Shown here: positions 16,508 to 25,437 of the stretch, one piece after another | Layout of the letters: each line of letters opens with the position of its first letter | How positions within the stretch are numbered: the stretch's first letter is position 1 | Origin: Flavobacteriales bacterium UBA7325 | Lineage (GTDB): Bacteria; Bacteroidota; Bacteroidia; Flavobacteriales_D; Crocinitomicaceae | Assembly: GCA_002471375.1 (NCBI GenBank) | Contig: DKPV01000021.1 | Location: 1 to 56,964 of the forward strand | Direction: 5' to 3' | Length of the DNA stretch: 56,964 nucleotides | Notes under the pieces: generated by a model | Told to the model about the DNA's origin: nothing | Databases searched by the model: none | Seen by the model: the letters and a program-made list of their open reading frames with translations, nothing else | Made by a program: the position numbers and the translations under genes

Positions 16508-18001
16508 ATGAACCAATCTGACGATACTCGCCGTAGGGTAATAAAAACACTTGTCCTTGCAGGATTTGGACTACACCTAGTTGGGTGCTCTTCACCAGAA
16601 GATCCAAAAAAGAAACCCAAAACTCCCCCCATAACAGATGCTGACACAACTAACATCGATGTCATCGAAAAGGAGGTAACCAGTAATAATGTGACTTATT
16701 TCACAACTGAGAATGAGGAGTTTGAAGATCTAGCGACATACTTTAATCTACATACCCAAAAAACTCCTGCGATTATCGCATTAGTAGTAAATGCTGAGGG
16801 AGCATCAGAAGCAATCAAATACGCCAAAGAACAAAATCTTCCAGTATCAATCAAAAGTGGTGGTCATAGTTTTGAGCAATTCTCGTCCAATAACGGTGGC
16901 TTAGTTATCAATCTAAGTCTCCTTAATCAAATGGAATGGGGTAGCAACAACGAGTTGATCGCTGGATCTGCATGTCTCCTTCGCGACATCTATGATTTCG
17001 TTTTACCAGAAGGAAGATTATTACCAGCAGGTTCATGCGGTACTGTAGGCCTTGGCGGCTTAACTCTTGGGGGAGGATACGGTTTATTCGCAAGGGAATA
17101 TGGCCTTACTTGTGACCAAATGCTTGAGGCCACTTTAGTGGATGGTAATGGTTATATTCATACTGTGAATAATTCTCACCCCATCATGTGGGCTCTAAAG
17201 GGTGGAGGAAATGGAAATTTTGGAGTTGTCACCTCCTTTAAAATGAAAACTCATCCTATTCCAACTGAGTTTAGAACAACCAAATTCAAAGCTTACAAAT
17301 TAGATTCTGTAAGATCCAAAGAATTGCTCACCACATGGTTCGATCATGCGCATAAACTTCCTGGTCATTGCTTTTCAGCGTTTGTGCTAAATGGAAGAAC
17401 GTTGACAGTTCTCGTGACCTACATCAAAGGGAAATCTCACGAATTAGATGCAATGGAGGCCGCGATGACTCCAATCTGCGACAAAACGATAACTTCAAAC
17501 ACCACTGATATCCCGAAAGCATTGAAACGTTATTATGGGATTACACATCCTATTTATTTTAAAAATGCTTCAGCAGGATATTACTCTGAAATGTCCGAGA
17601 TCGAAGACTGCATTGATGAAGTGTTATCCACGGTGGTAACAACACCAGGACTAATTTATCAAGTGAACACACTTGGAGGTAGGATTAATTCAAGTGAATT
17701 TGAGAGCAGCTCATGTTACCCGCACCGATCGTATCATTACTTAAGTGAGTTACAGTCTTACTGGAATGAAGGCCAAGATAGTCAGCGAGACATGCTGCTA
17801 AAAGCTTTTGAAAAGGTTCAAGCGTTATTTTATGACAACGGAAATCGTGCACAATATCGCAATTACCCAAGTATTGGATTTCCAGATTGGGAGGAGTCAT
17901 ATTATGGCAAGAATTATGAGAGGCTCCAATCAATAAAATTAAAATACGATCCCGAAAATACAATTCGACACGAGCAAAGTATCAAATTAGCGGAGTCGTA
18001 A
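16508..18001 (+). CDS. Tat-exported lipoprotein of the berberine-bridge FAD oxidase family
   Basis: 497 residues. The N-terminus has a twin-arginine signal (TRRRVIK at 7-13) and a lipobox ending LVGC, Cys27, so the folded flavoprotein is exported and lipid-anchored. A PCMH-type FAD domain follows, with IKSGGHS (His120) and AGSCGTVGLGG (Cys177); these are the two positions that attach FAD doubly in berberine-bridge enzyme and glucooligosaccharide oxidases. The C-terminal BBE motif is present: YYGKNYERL, then KYDPEN and EQSIKL. Relatives oxidise sugars, alcohols or alkaloids with O2. The substrate is unknown; a carbohydrate is plausible for a cell-surface enzyme. It overlaps the convergent pseudouridine synthase gene by 20 bp. 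Confidence 0.85.
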   Translation: MNQSDDTRRRVIKTLVLAGFGLHLVGCSSPEDPKKKPKTPPITDADTTNIDVIEKEVTSNNVTYFTTENEEFEDLATYFNLHTQKTPAIIALVVNAEGASEAIKYAKEQNLPVSIKSGGHSFEQFSSNNGGLVINLSLLNQMEWGSNNELIAGSACLLRDIYDFVLPEGRLLPAGSCGTVGLGGLTLGGGYGLFAREYGLTCDQMLEATLVDGNGYIHTVNNSHPIMWALKGGGNGNFGVVTSFKMKTHPIPTEFRTTKFKAYKLDSVRSKELLTTWFDHAHKLPGHCFSAFVLNGRTLTVLVTYIKGKSHELDAMEAAMTPICDKTITSNTTDIPKALKRYYGITHPIYFKNASAGYYSEMSEIEDCIDEVLSTVVTTPGLIYQVNTLGGRINSSEFESSSCYPHRSYHYLSELQSYWNEGQDSQRDMLLKAFEKVQALFYDNGNRAQYRNYPSIGFPDWEESYYGKNYERLQSIKLKYDPENTIRHEQSIKLAES

Positions 18002-18677
18002 ACCCTAATTCATCGATCATACGCTCAAACTCATCACAATACTGACTATTAATCACGACTTGCTCTAAACTAATGGGATGAACAAAACTTAAGCTGCTAG
18101 CGTGAAGCATTAACTTGGTCATGAAAAAATGCTCTTTAAACAGTTTATTTTGCTTATTACACCCATGAGGTCGGTCTCCGACAATTGGATGTCTTAAATG
18201 CGCGAAATGTTTCCGAATCTGATGTATTCTTCCCGTCTCCGGTTTGACTTTAGTACATGTATAACGAGATGTAGAAAACTTCCCGAATGGTAAATCGATC
18301 TCAACCTGCTCAATCGGTAGTATAGTCGTAATGGCATCTTGCTTTTTACCTGCCTCATTGTAGAGGGGATAATCAAGAGTAAGCTTATCATCTATCCATC
18401 CACGGACAATAGCCAAATACTCTTTTTCAACCTTTTGCTCCATGAACAGCTTTTGCATCTCACGATTTGAATCTTCATCCTTAGCAAATAACAAAATACC
18501 CGAAGTCTTTCTATCTAAACGGTGCGTAGGATAGACTTTGATTCCTAATTGATCACGTAATAGTTGAAGAGCAAATTCTGTAGCATCCGTAGCCAATTTT
18601 GTACGATGCACAAGTAATCCATTCGGCTTGTGAATAGCAACCAAATGAGGATCCTCATATAAAATCAGGAGCTCCAC
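17982..18677 (-). CDS. RluA-family pseudouridine synthase (TruC-like)
   Basis: 231 residues with the catalytic-aspartate motif YPTHRLDRKTSGILLFAK near residue 50, the N-terminal LYEDPHLVAIHKP strand, and the C-terminal TGRIHQIRKHFAHLRHPIVGD motif. There is no S4 domain. The size and the late LEQ/FERMIDEL tail look like TruC, which modifies position 65 of tRNAs, but RluA-type rRNA enzymes cannot be excluded. The start is a GTG one base after the O-methyltransferase stop, so the two are coupled. Its 3' end overlaps the convergent flavoprotein gene. Confidence 0.85.
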   Translation of the reverse strand: MELLILYEDPHLVAIHKPNGLLVHRTKLATDATEFALQLLRDQLGIKVYPTHRLDRKTSGILLFAKDEDSNREMQKLFMEQKVEKEYLAIVRGWIDDKLTLDYPLYNEAGKKQDAITTILPIEQVEIDLPFGKFSTSRYTCTKVKPETGRIHQIRKHFAHLRHPIVGDRPHGCNKQNKLFKEHFFMTKLMLHASSLSFVHPISLEQVVINSQYCDEFERMIDELGFTTPLI

Positions 18678-18678
18678 C

Positions 18679-19320
18679 CTATTTTTTTCGTACGAGCATT
18701 AATCCATCTCGGATTGGCAACAAAACTTCCTGTACTCGATCATCATTATGAATGAGATCATTTAATTCAATTAGTATGGCAGTATCAGTATCTCCTTCAA
18801 CAGCTGGCTCTAGCACCTTACCAGACCAGAGCACATTATCAAGGAGAATATAGCCGCCTGGGTTCAACTTATCGATCACTAAGTTGTAGTAATTAATATA
18901 ATTTCCTTTATCTGCATCAATAAAAACTAGGTCATAACTATCCTCTAGCGTAGGTACAATTTGCATGGCATCTCCAATCATCATTGTTATGGAGTCTTTA
19001 TATTCAGACTTTTGAACAAACTCTTCGACTAAATCTTCCAATTCCTCATTCTTATCTATCGTCAATATCTTCCCACCATCAACTAACCCTTCTGCTAAAC
19101 AAAGCGCAGAATAACCAGTATAGGTTCCGATCTCTAAAATGTTCGTAGGGCGAATCATATGAGACAACATACTCAAAACACGCCCCTGAAAATGCCCACT
19201 CAGCATCCTTGGAATAAGGACATTCATATGGGTTCTGCGATTTAACTCGTAAAGTAAATCTGGTTCGTTCTCTGTATGCGCGCAGACATAATTATCTAAT
19301 TCTTCGCTGATAAATTCCAT
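18679..19320 (-). CDS. Class I SAM-dependent O-methyltransferase (CCoAOMT-like)
   Basis: From the ATG at 19320 the product has 213 residues. Motifs: ILEIGTYTGYSALCLAEGL (SAM-binding motif I), ILTIDKNEE (motif II acid), DLVFIDADKGNYINYYN (metal-binding aspartates of the caffeoyl-CoA O-methyltransferase group) and YILLDNVLWSGKV. Such cation-dependent enzymes methylate catechol-like hydroxyls; bacterial substrates are mostly unknown, and related proteins modify tRNA uridine-5-oxyacetate or hydroxyuridine. The downstream partner is a pseudouridine synthase, which slightly favours an RNA role. A TTG-initiated extension to 19350 would overlap the promoter box at 19348-19355. Confidence 0.82.
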   Translation of the reverse strand: MEFISEELDNYVCAHTENEPDLLYELNRRTHMNVLIPRMLSGHFQGRVLSMLSHMIRPTNILEIGTYTGYSALCLAEGLVDGGKILTIDKNEELEDLVEEFVQKSEYKDSITMMIGDAMQIVPTLEDSYDLVFIDADKGNYINYYNLVIDKLNPGGYILLDNVLWSGKVLEPAVEGDTDTAILIELNDLIHNDDRVQEVLLPIRDGLMLVRKK

Positions 19321-19347
19321 GAACTCTAATAATAAAATGATTACGCT

Positions 19348-19355
19348 CAAAGATA
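19348..19355 (-). promoter_or_regulatory. -7 box (TATCTTTG) for the O-methyltransferase/TruC operon
   Basis: An exact TAnnTTTG match on the minus strand, 27 bases before the ATG at 19320. It is divergent from the TAATTTTG box at 19393. Confidence 0.5.
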
Positions 19356-19392
19356 GCTAGAATTCAATAAGGTCGGTTACTTGAGAATGTCG

Positions 19393-19400
19393 TAATTTTG
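19393..19400 (+). promoter_or_regulatory. -7 box (TAATTTTG) for the T9SS cargo gene
   Basis: An exact TAnnTTTG match ending five bases before the ATG at 19406. The in-frame GTG at 19400 is part of the box, so 19406 is the better start. Confidence 0.55.
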
Positions 19401-19405
19401 TGACA

Positions 19406-20608
19406 ATGCGAATTACTTTGTTTTTTCTGTTGCTTTCATTTTGTTCATTTTCTCAGACTTGGACAACTCAATCTATTGGGGGATCTGCAACAGTGTCAAC
19501 TTCACCAACGAGTCAATTTGTGATTGATGAATATAGAAACGCGCTATGGCTTATCTCGGATTCAACGGCGAGTGTAATTGAAAATGATGGTACGCTTCAT
19601 AATTTCACCTCAAGTGATTTAGAATCCTCATCAGCGGGTGGTAATATGAAATTCACTTTTACCTCAGATCATGTGTATTACAGCATTAAAGAAGTTGGCC
19701 TAAGAACCTTCGATTCATATAGTCCACAATTCGTTATAGGTCTTACAGAAATCAACGACCTTTTCACTGATCTCGATACCGTTTTCATGGTGACGAATAG
19801 CGTGCTGCAATCGTATCACCCTGTAACAGGACAGGTGAACTGCCTAGTCACTAGCTATGATGGGAATGCTCGAAAAAACGGGAATACGTACATTAATTTT
19901 GGAACGGCTGCATATGCAGTTGGACCGTTTACCTCTGTAACTTTGCTTGCTGACCCGACGTACCTAATCTCACCAATGAATAACTTCACATTCTCGCGTT
20001 TCACAGATTCAATCTATATCGCGCAAGAAACTGGGATCTCCTTAGCTCATGAGGCACAAGTTTATGACACAATCACAGCGAATAACACTATTAATATGCC
20101 TAGTGACAATGTGCTTGACATCCGTTTTGACATGAACAACAATGTTTGGGGAATTTTTGGAGACGCGCTTGGATCACCGTTTGCAATTGCCAGACTTGAT
20201 GGAACGAATTGGATCGATATTTACACTGGCCTTACATCCCCAATCAATTTTTCAAATTTCCAAGGATTAGAGTTTGATACATTAAATAACTTGTGGGTAG
20301 CCGAAACGTTTAAGTTACATACACTAAATTCACCTAACACTCCTGACTGGTTAGGATCGACAGATCTTTTACCAGAAAACCTTTCAGTCTTCCCTAACCC
20401 TGCTCGAAACGTACTTAATATTGATTCGGAAATAGGTATTCGATTAATTGAAATTTTGTCGCCAATAGGTAAGATTGTTCTTGCAGAAAATTCTGCACCA
20501 ACATCATTAAAGACATTAGATGTATCTGATCTCTCTAGAGGACTCTACATAGCTAGAATTACACTAGAAAATACAGTTCAATATTCGCTAAAATGGCAAA
20601 AGAAGTAA
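19406..20608 (+). CDS. Secreted T9SS cargo protein, propeller-like
   Basis: 400 residues from the ATG at 19406. The signal peptide is about 1-18 (LLSFCSFSQ). The body is beta-rich with recurrent short segments such as EYRNALWLISDSTASV, DMNNNVWGIFGDALG and DTLNNLWVAETF, whose LW/VWG spacing recalls two-component-regulator-type propeller blades. The C-terminal 75 residues form a type A sorting domain: LSVFPNPARNVLNI, then ILSPIGKIV, DVSDLSRGLYIARI and a basic end. It should be exported by T9SS to the surface or medium. No enzymatic motif is seen. Confidence 0.8.
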   Translation: MRITLFFLLLSFCSFSQTWTTQSIGGSATVSTSPTSQFVIDEYRNALWLISDSTASVIENDGTLHNFTSSDLESSSAGGNMKFTFTSDHVYYSIKEVGLRTFDSYSPQFVIGLTEINDLFTDLDTVFMVTNSVLQSYHPVTGQVNCLVTSYDGNARKNGNTYINFGTAAYAVGPFTSVTLLADPTYLISPMNNFTFSRFTDSIYIAQETGISLAHEAQVYDTITANNTINMPSDNVLDIRFDMNNNVWGIFGDALGSPFAIARLDGTNWIDIYTGLTSPINFSNFQGLEFDTLNNLWVAETFKLHTLNSPNTPDWLGSTDLLPENLSVFPNPARNVLNIDSEIGIRLIEILSPIGKIVLAENSAPTSLKTLDVSDLSRGLYIARITLENTVQYSLKWQKK

Positions 20609-20629
20609 CTCATTATGCTTAGGAAACTG

Positions 20630-20637
20630 TAATTTCA
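20630..20637 (+). promoter_or_regulatory. Putative -7 box (TAATTTCA) for the SpoU methyltransferase gene
   Basis: The variant box TAATTTCA ends four bases before the ATG at 20642. The same octamer at the same distance precedes the men operon on the minus strand at 2153-2160. Confidence 0.4.
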
Positions 20638-20641
20638 CAGC

Positions 20642-21121
20642 ATGAAAACGACCAATATCAAAGGGTACCACGCAATCGGGGTCTTCAGAGGGAAGACTCA
20701 ACACAACATTGGAACACTCTGGAGATCAGCTTATATACTTGGAGCATCTTATATTTTTACTGTCGACGGGAAATACAAGAAACAATCTTCTGATGTCCTA
20801 AGAACCTGGTCAAGAATCCCACTATTTACCTATAAAACGTTCGAGGATTTACTCGAAAACATCCCTTTTGACTGCAGACTTATTGGTGTTGAAATTGATA
20901 ACAGAGCAGAGATGCTTCACGAGTTCGAGCACCCAAAGAGAGCGATCTACCTCCTAGGAGCAGAGGATTCTGGACTCCCCGAGTTCGTAAAAGAAAAATG
21001 TCATTTTCTTATTAAACTGCCCGGAAACTCATCACTCAATGTCGGCGTAACTGGAAGTATCGTTTTACATGATAGGGTGTCGAAAGTACCATGCGACTTA
21101 CCGCCAAATCATCAAGAATAA
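20642..21121 (+). CDS. SpoU/TrmH-family RNA 2'-O-methyltransferase
   Basis: 159 residues, a minimal SPOUT domain without an extra RNA-binding domain. Motif 1 is HNIGTLWRSAYILGA with the conserved Asn and Arg, motif 2 is YLLGAEDSGLPE, and motif 3 is LPGNSSLNVGVTGSIVLHD, forming the knotted SAM site. The size resembles TrmL, which methylates the wobble base of tRNA-Leu, but motif 3 departs from the usual SLNVSVA, so the target is left open. It is cytoplasmic, and likely a single-gene unit from the box at 20630. Confidence 0.85.
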   Translation: MKTTNIKGYHAIGVFRGKTQHNIGTLWRSAYILGASYIFTVDGKYKKQSSDVLRTWSRIPLFTYKTFEDLLENIPFDCRLIGVEIDNRAEMLHEFEHPKRAIYLLGAEDSGLPEFVKEKCHFLIKLPGNSSLNVGVTGSIVLHDRVSKVPCDLPPNHQE

Positions 21122-21140
21122 TTTACCACTTTTAAATATG

Positions 21141-21148
21141 TATCTTTA
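21141..21148 (+). promoter_or_regulatory. Putative -7 box (TATCTTTA) for the secreted SGNH hydrolase gene
   Basis: TATCTTTA ends four bases before the ATG at 21153, the same arrangement as at dciA (28897-28904, minus). Confidence 0.45.
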
Positions 21149-21152
21149 ATTA

Positions 21153-23396
21153 ATGAGGTATAACCTTCTACTACTATTCACAGTTCTCGCTATGTCACTT
21201 TCGACAGGTTGGTTGAAGGCACAAACTAATCCTTGTGTATCTCTTGACAGTTTCAAAATAGTTATCCTCGGATCTTCGACGGCCGCAGGCACGGGCCCAT
21301 CTTCCCCAGATAGTGCATGGGTAAATCGTTATCGTGACTATTTGCAATCAATTAACCCAGCAAACGATGTTATTAATCTTGCTGTTGGTGGATACAATAC
21401 CTATCGAATAATGCCTACAAGCTTTATTCCTCCTCCATCCCGACCATTACCCGATCCAGCTCGAAACATCACCGCGGCACTTGCTTTAAATCCAGATGCC
21501 ATCATCGTGAACATGCCATCTAATGATGTCGCTGCAGGTTATTCATATGCTGAACAGATATTCAATTTTGATTCGATTATTACTGTATCAGGAACGGGTT
21601 CTGTACCAATTTGGATTTGCACCACCCAACCTCGAAATTTCAGCCTTGCGCAGCAACAATTACAATGGGATTTAAAAGACTCGATTATTGCACTTTACTC
21701 ACCAAATGTCATAGACTTTTGGTCATCAATAGCAATGGTTGATTTTTCAATAGATCCATTCTATGATTCAGGTGATGGCGTACATTTAAATGACACGGGC
21801 CACGCTCTGCTTAATGATCGTGTGATAAATCTAAATCTATTAGATCAACTATACGTTCCGATTGTTTACTCTGATGTCGCCATACTCTCTGTTGATCCAT
21901 CAGGAGATCTTACCTGCGGAGATTCGACGGCCACATTTGATATAGTAGCAACTAACGTAGGAACCAACGATTCTATTCCCGTAAAAGTCGAATTTAAAAT
22001 GATCCACTCTCCTTCGGGAGCTGTATTTAATGATAGTATAATCATACCTGCCGGATTAGCGGGTTGCTCACCAGACACTTTCAGCTTTGTTGCGAACACC
22101 TTTAACGAGGGAACCTACTCCATAACAGCGATTGTATCTTCTACTAGCGACCCTAATACATTAAATGACACAACGATAATTGTCATGCATCTTAGTGGGC
22201 ACCCAACTATTATTCCAATCCATGATACATTATGCAATCCTGGGATAGGGCAACTCTCGGTAACACATTCATCTCAAGACACCGTAATCTGGTATGACGA
22301 CCTGATTAACCCGGTTCCCATAGTCTTTGGATCTGCACTTATAACGCCAATGATATCTTCATCAACAGCTTGGTATGCTGAGGTGGTTAGAGGTGATTTA
22401 TTCTATTCCGATGATATATTTACAACGAATACATCAAGTATTAATTGGAACGGAGCGATGTTCGATATAATCGCTCAAAGTGATCTCACTATTGATAGTT
22501 TCGACGTTAAAATCAACAGCCAGGGATTACAAGAGGTTGAAATATACACAAAGGTAGGCACGCATATCGGTTCTGAATTATTTTCGTCTGCTTGGTCCTT
22601 CCAAGGATCTGTCTTTGTTAATGTATTAAGTTCGAGCGAGCAAACTCACATTCCTTTAGGGAATATTTCATTGCTTAGCAATGATACACTCGGTGTTTAC
22701 ATGCAAATGGCGGACCCGACCTCAAGCTTATCATATCAAAATACGGGTTCAGCAATGAGCTATAGTAATACAGAGATTACTGTAATAACTGGTAGTGGCT
22801 CTAGTCATGATTTTGGTGGTAATTATTACCCTCGAAACTGGAATGGGCGTATTCATTATCACCATGGGACTAGGCTGCAAGGAGAATGTTCAACTGGAAG
22901 ACATGAAGTTCGGGCTGAAATTAGTCCATTAAATTTCACTATTGGCTCAGATACTATAATTGACATACTAGACACACTAACAATTACGGCGCCTGTTGGA
23001 ATGAATTCATACGAATGGTTTGACGGCAGTCAAGCTCAATCTTATCAGTTAATTGCATCTGATTTAGGAGTTGGAATACACCATGTTTTCGTGCAAATTA
23101 CTGACTCCCTTCTCTGCACTTCGACGGACACGATAATTGTAGCAATCGCGGATTTAGTCGGAATTGAAGAACAAAGCGCAGCTATCATTGTTTACCCAAA
23201 TCCTACTAGTGGACTTCTTCATTTTAAAAACCCTACATTCAATTCCATCGAACTAAGGTCTGTAACTGGATTAGAGATTAGAACCTACCGTGTCATCTCA
23301 AATATGATCGATCTATCGGAAATCCCAGATGGCTGTTACTTCTTAACTATTCCGAACCTAATAGATTCTCCGATAAAAATTATCAAACATCAGTAA
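21153..23396 (+). CDS. T9SS-secreted SGNH/GDSL hydrolase
   Basis: 747 residues. After a signal peptide (about 1-24) comes an SGNH hydrolase domain at about 35-235: ILGSSTAAGTG with nucleophile candidate Ser42, LAVGGYNTY (block II Gly), MPSNDVA (block III Asn) and SGDGVHLND (block V Asp and His). A CARDB-like Ig domain follows near 245-345, then further beta domains, one a jelly-roll-like region about 390-590, and a type A sorting domain (IVYPNPTSGLLHF to IKHQ). SGNH enzymes deacylate esters; a polysaccharide esterase role is likely for a secreted form. A close paralog of the catalytic domain is encoded at 48532. Confidence 0.85.
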   Translation: MRYNLLLLFTVLAMSLSTGWLKAQTNPCVSLDSFKIVILGSSTAAGTGPSSPDSAWVNRYRDYLQSINPANDVINLAVGGYNTYRIMPTSFIPPPSRPLPDPARNITAALALNPDAIIVNMPSNDVAAGYSYAEQIFNFDSIITVSGTGSVPIWICTTQPRNFSLAQQQLQWDLKDSIIALYSPNVIDFWSSIAMVDFSIDPFYDSGDGVHLNDTGHALLNDRVINLNLLDQLYVPIVYSDVAILSVDPSGDLTCGDSTATFDIVATNVGTNDSIPVKVEFKMIHSPSGAVFNDSIIIPAGLAGCSPDTFSFVANTFNEGTYSITAIVSSTSDPNTLNDTTIIVMHLSGHPTIIPIHDTLCNPGIGQLSVTHSSQDTVIWYDDLINPVPIVFGSALITPMISSSTAWYAEVVRGDLFYSDDIFTTNTSSINWNGAMFDIIAQSDLTIDSFDVKINSQGLQEVEIYTKVGTHIGSELFSSAWSFQGSVFVNVLSSSEQTHIPLGNISLLSNDTLGVYMQMADPTSSLSYQNTGSAMSYSNTEITVITGSGSSHDFGGNYYPRNWNGRIHYHHGTRLQGECSTGRHEVRAEISPLNFTIGSDTIIDILDTLTITAPVGMNSYEWFDGSQAQSYQLIASDLGVGIHHVFVQITDSLLCTSTDTIIVAIADLVGIEEQSAAIIVYPNPTSGLLHFKNPTFNSIELRSVTGLEIRTYRVISNMIDLSEIPDGCYFLTIPNLIDSPIKIIKHQ

Positions 23397-23456
23397 TATA
23401 AACATCCTATACGGAGAGTCGAATGATCTCACAAATTCATTCACGAAAATATGCGT

Positions 23457-23464
23457 AGCTTTGC
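23457..23464 (+). promoter_or_regulatory. -7 box (TAGCTTTG) before the SulP gene
   Basis: An exact TAnnTTTG match 26 bases before the ATG at 23491. No strong -33 element is visible. Confidence 0.45.
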
Positions 23465-23490
23465 ACCCTTAAATCCCGCAAATAGAACGC

Positions 23491-25308
23491 ATGAAGAAAA
23501 TTTTCAACCTCTTCGATCTTAAACAGAAGGTCAACTATAAAAATGAAATCCTTTCTGGACTGACGGTTGCACTCGCCTTGGTACCAGAAGCTATTGCCTT
23601 TGCGCTACTAGCGGGTTTATCACCTTTAACGGGGTTATATGCAGCCTTTTCAATTGGTCTGATCACTTCTATCTTAGGAGGAAGACCAGGAATGATTTCG
23701 GGTGCTACCGGAGCTATTGCCGTTGTTTATGTTGGAATGATTGCAGTACTCAAGAAAACTAATCCGGAGATTACTGTAGATGAGATTACACAATACATCT
23801 TTGCCACTGTTATACTTGCTGGTATTATTCAAATATTAGCGGGACTATTGAAACTCGGAAAATTCATCAGATTAGTTCCACACCCAGTAATGTTTGGCTT
23901 CGTCAATGGATTAGCTATTGTCATTTTTATGTCCCAAGCAGACACTATTAAGCAGGATGTACTGGATCATTACGGTAATAGAATGGAAGCTACTACTTCC
24001 ACGGAAAAACTCTACAATATAAAAGACACGTACGTAACGAGTAGTAGTACTAATACACTAACATACAATCTTCAGGGGAATGAACTTCGTAACATAGAAA
24101 CGAACGAAGTTGAGTACGAAATACATGGCGATCAAGTATTTAATGCTGAAACAAAAAAAGTAGCCTACAACGTACAAAAGGGTTCTATCTATGAGATTGA
24201 GTCGCAAGGCTATGTTAAGGAGTATTTAGGACGAGATGACATGATTTTAATGCTTGGCTTGATCCTTCTCACAATGCTCATAATTTGGGGATTACCTAAA
24301 CTCACAAAAGCGGTACCTTCTTCGTTGGTAGCTATTTTAGTCGTTTCAGCAATTGTAATTTTCTTCCAAATAGAAACTAAAACTGTTGGAGATATAGCTT
24401 CAATAAAAGGAGGATTTCCTCCATTGAGTATTCCGCAAATCCCACTTACATGGGATACGTTTGCAACGATCTTCCCATATGCCCTTATTGTTGCGGGAGT
24501 TGGCTTGATAGAAAGTTTACTTACATTGAATTTAATAGATGAAATCACTGGGACACGCGGACGCGGTAACAAAGAATGTGTAGCTCAGGGGTCCGCTAAT
24601 ATAATTAGTGGTTTATTCTCAGGCATGGGAGGATGTGCGATGATCGGGCAAAGTTTGATCAATATTTCTTCTGGTGCTCGAGCGAGACTATCAGGAATTG
24701 TTGCTTCAGTAGTCCTTCTGATGTTCATCATGTATGGTGCAGATGTGATTCAAAAACTTCCTATGGCTGCTCTCACAGGAGTAATGGTGATGGTATCGGT
24801 AGGAACATTCGAATGGGCCTCACTGAAAGTGTTTGGTAAAATGCCATTCTCTGATGTTATCGTCATGGTAATTGTGACTCTAGTAACTGTATTCCTGCAC
24901 AATTTAGCCTTGGCTGTATTAGTGGGAGTTATTATATCGGCGTTGACTTTTGCATGGGAAAATGCGAAACGAATTCGAGCGAGAAAATATGTGGACAAGG
25001 AAGGGACAAAACACTACGAAATTTATGGACCTCTCTTCTTTGGATCAATCTCCGCGTTCACAGCTAAATTCGATATCCCAAATGACCCTGATGACGTTAT
25101 AATTGATTTCTCCGAAAGTCAAATTGTAGATATGTCCGCTATTGAGGCTGTGAATCAACTGACCGACCGTTATCAGAAGGCCGGTAAAACTGTACACCTA
25201 AGACATCTCAGTGAGGATTGTCAACGTCTGCTTAAAAATGCGGATAAATTAATTGACATTAATCTTGCAGAGGATCCAACCTATCGAGTAGTTTCAGATT
25301 CTATCTAG
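23491..25308 (+). CDS. SulP/SLC26-family anion transporter with STAS domain and a repeat insertion
   Basis: 605 residues. The N-terminal transporter core has the SulP signature region (GLTVALALVPEAIAFALLAG, then GLYAAF) and the pseudo-symmetric helices typical of SLC26 proteins; IGQSLINISSGARARLSGI lies in the second half. A STAS domain forms the C-terminus, about 505-600 (VIIDFSESQIVDMSAIEAV). Substrates in bacteria are sulfate, bicarbonate or other anions; none can be assigned. Unusual is a hydrophilic insertion at about residues 154-245 between membrane helices, containing three consecutive 17-residue repeats (190-206, 207-223, 224-240). The gene stands alone. Confidence 0.9.
   Translation: MKKIFNLFDLKQKVNYKNEILSGLTVALALVPEAIAFALLAGLSPLTGLYAAFSIGLITSILGGRPGMISGATGAIAVVYVGMIAVLKKTNPEITVDEITQYIFATVILAGIIQILAGLLKLGKFIRLVPHPVMFGFVNGLAIVIFMSQADTIKQDVLDHYGNRMEATTSTEKLYNIKDTYVTSSSTNTLTYNLQGNELRNIETNEVEYEIHGDQVFNAETKKVAYNVQKGSIYEIESQGYVKEYLGRDDMILMLGLILLTMLIIWGLPKLTKAVPSSLVAILVVSAIVIFFQIETKTVGDIASIKGGFPPLSIPQIPLTWDTFATIFPYALIVAGVGLIESLLTLNLIDEITGTRGRGNKECVAQGSANIISGLFSGMGGCAMIGQSLINISSGARARLSGIVASVVLLMFIMYGADVIQKLPMAALTGVMVMVSVGTFEWASLKVFGKMPFSDVIVMVIVTLVTVFLHNLALAVLVGVIISALTFAWENAKRIRARKYVDKEGTKHYEIYGPLFFGSISAFTAKFDIPNDPDDVIIDFSESQIVDMSAIEAVNQLTDRYQKAGKTVHLRHLSEDCQRLLKNADKLIDINLAEDPTYRVVSDSI
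24058..24210 (+). repeat. Three tandem 17-codon repeats inside the SulP gene
   Basis: Residues 190-206, 207-223 and 224-240 align without gaps as LTYNLQGNELRNIETNE, VEYEIHGDQVFNAETKK and VAYNVQKGSIYEIESQG: hydrophobic, Tyr, hydrophobic at +5, Gly or Lys-Gly turn, hydrophobic, then an acidic-polar end. The pattern is of short beta-hairpins and is divergent at the DNA level, so it is an old protein repeat rather than a recent tandem duplication. Confidence 0.75.
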
Positions 25309-25376
25309 TCAATTACCCTTTTACAAAGATTAGCTGCCTTTGATCATTCTAATTTCCAAATTAGCCCTGATCTGCT

Positions 25377-25384
25377 TAAATTTG
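25377..25384 (+). promoter_or_regulatory. -7 box (TAAATTTG) before the TonB receptor gene
   Basis: An exact TAnnTTTG match 53 bases before the ATG at 25438. The leader would be about 45-50 nt. A small CTAATTT/AAATTAG palindrome at 25349-25364 lies just upstream. Confidence 0.45.
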
Positions 25385-25437
25385 TAACGTCGAATAATAG
25401 ACGCTTCGGAACATTTAAAAAGTATCTCTCTATAAAT

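Noticed and set aside
25349..25364. CTAATTT/AAATTAG palindrome as a terminator for the SulP gene
   Set aside because: Short stem of A-T pairs only, with no T-run following; too weak to call.
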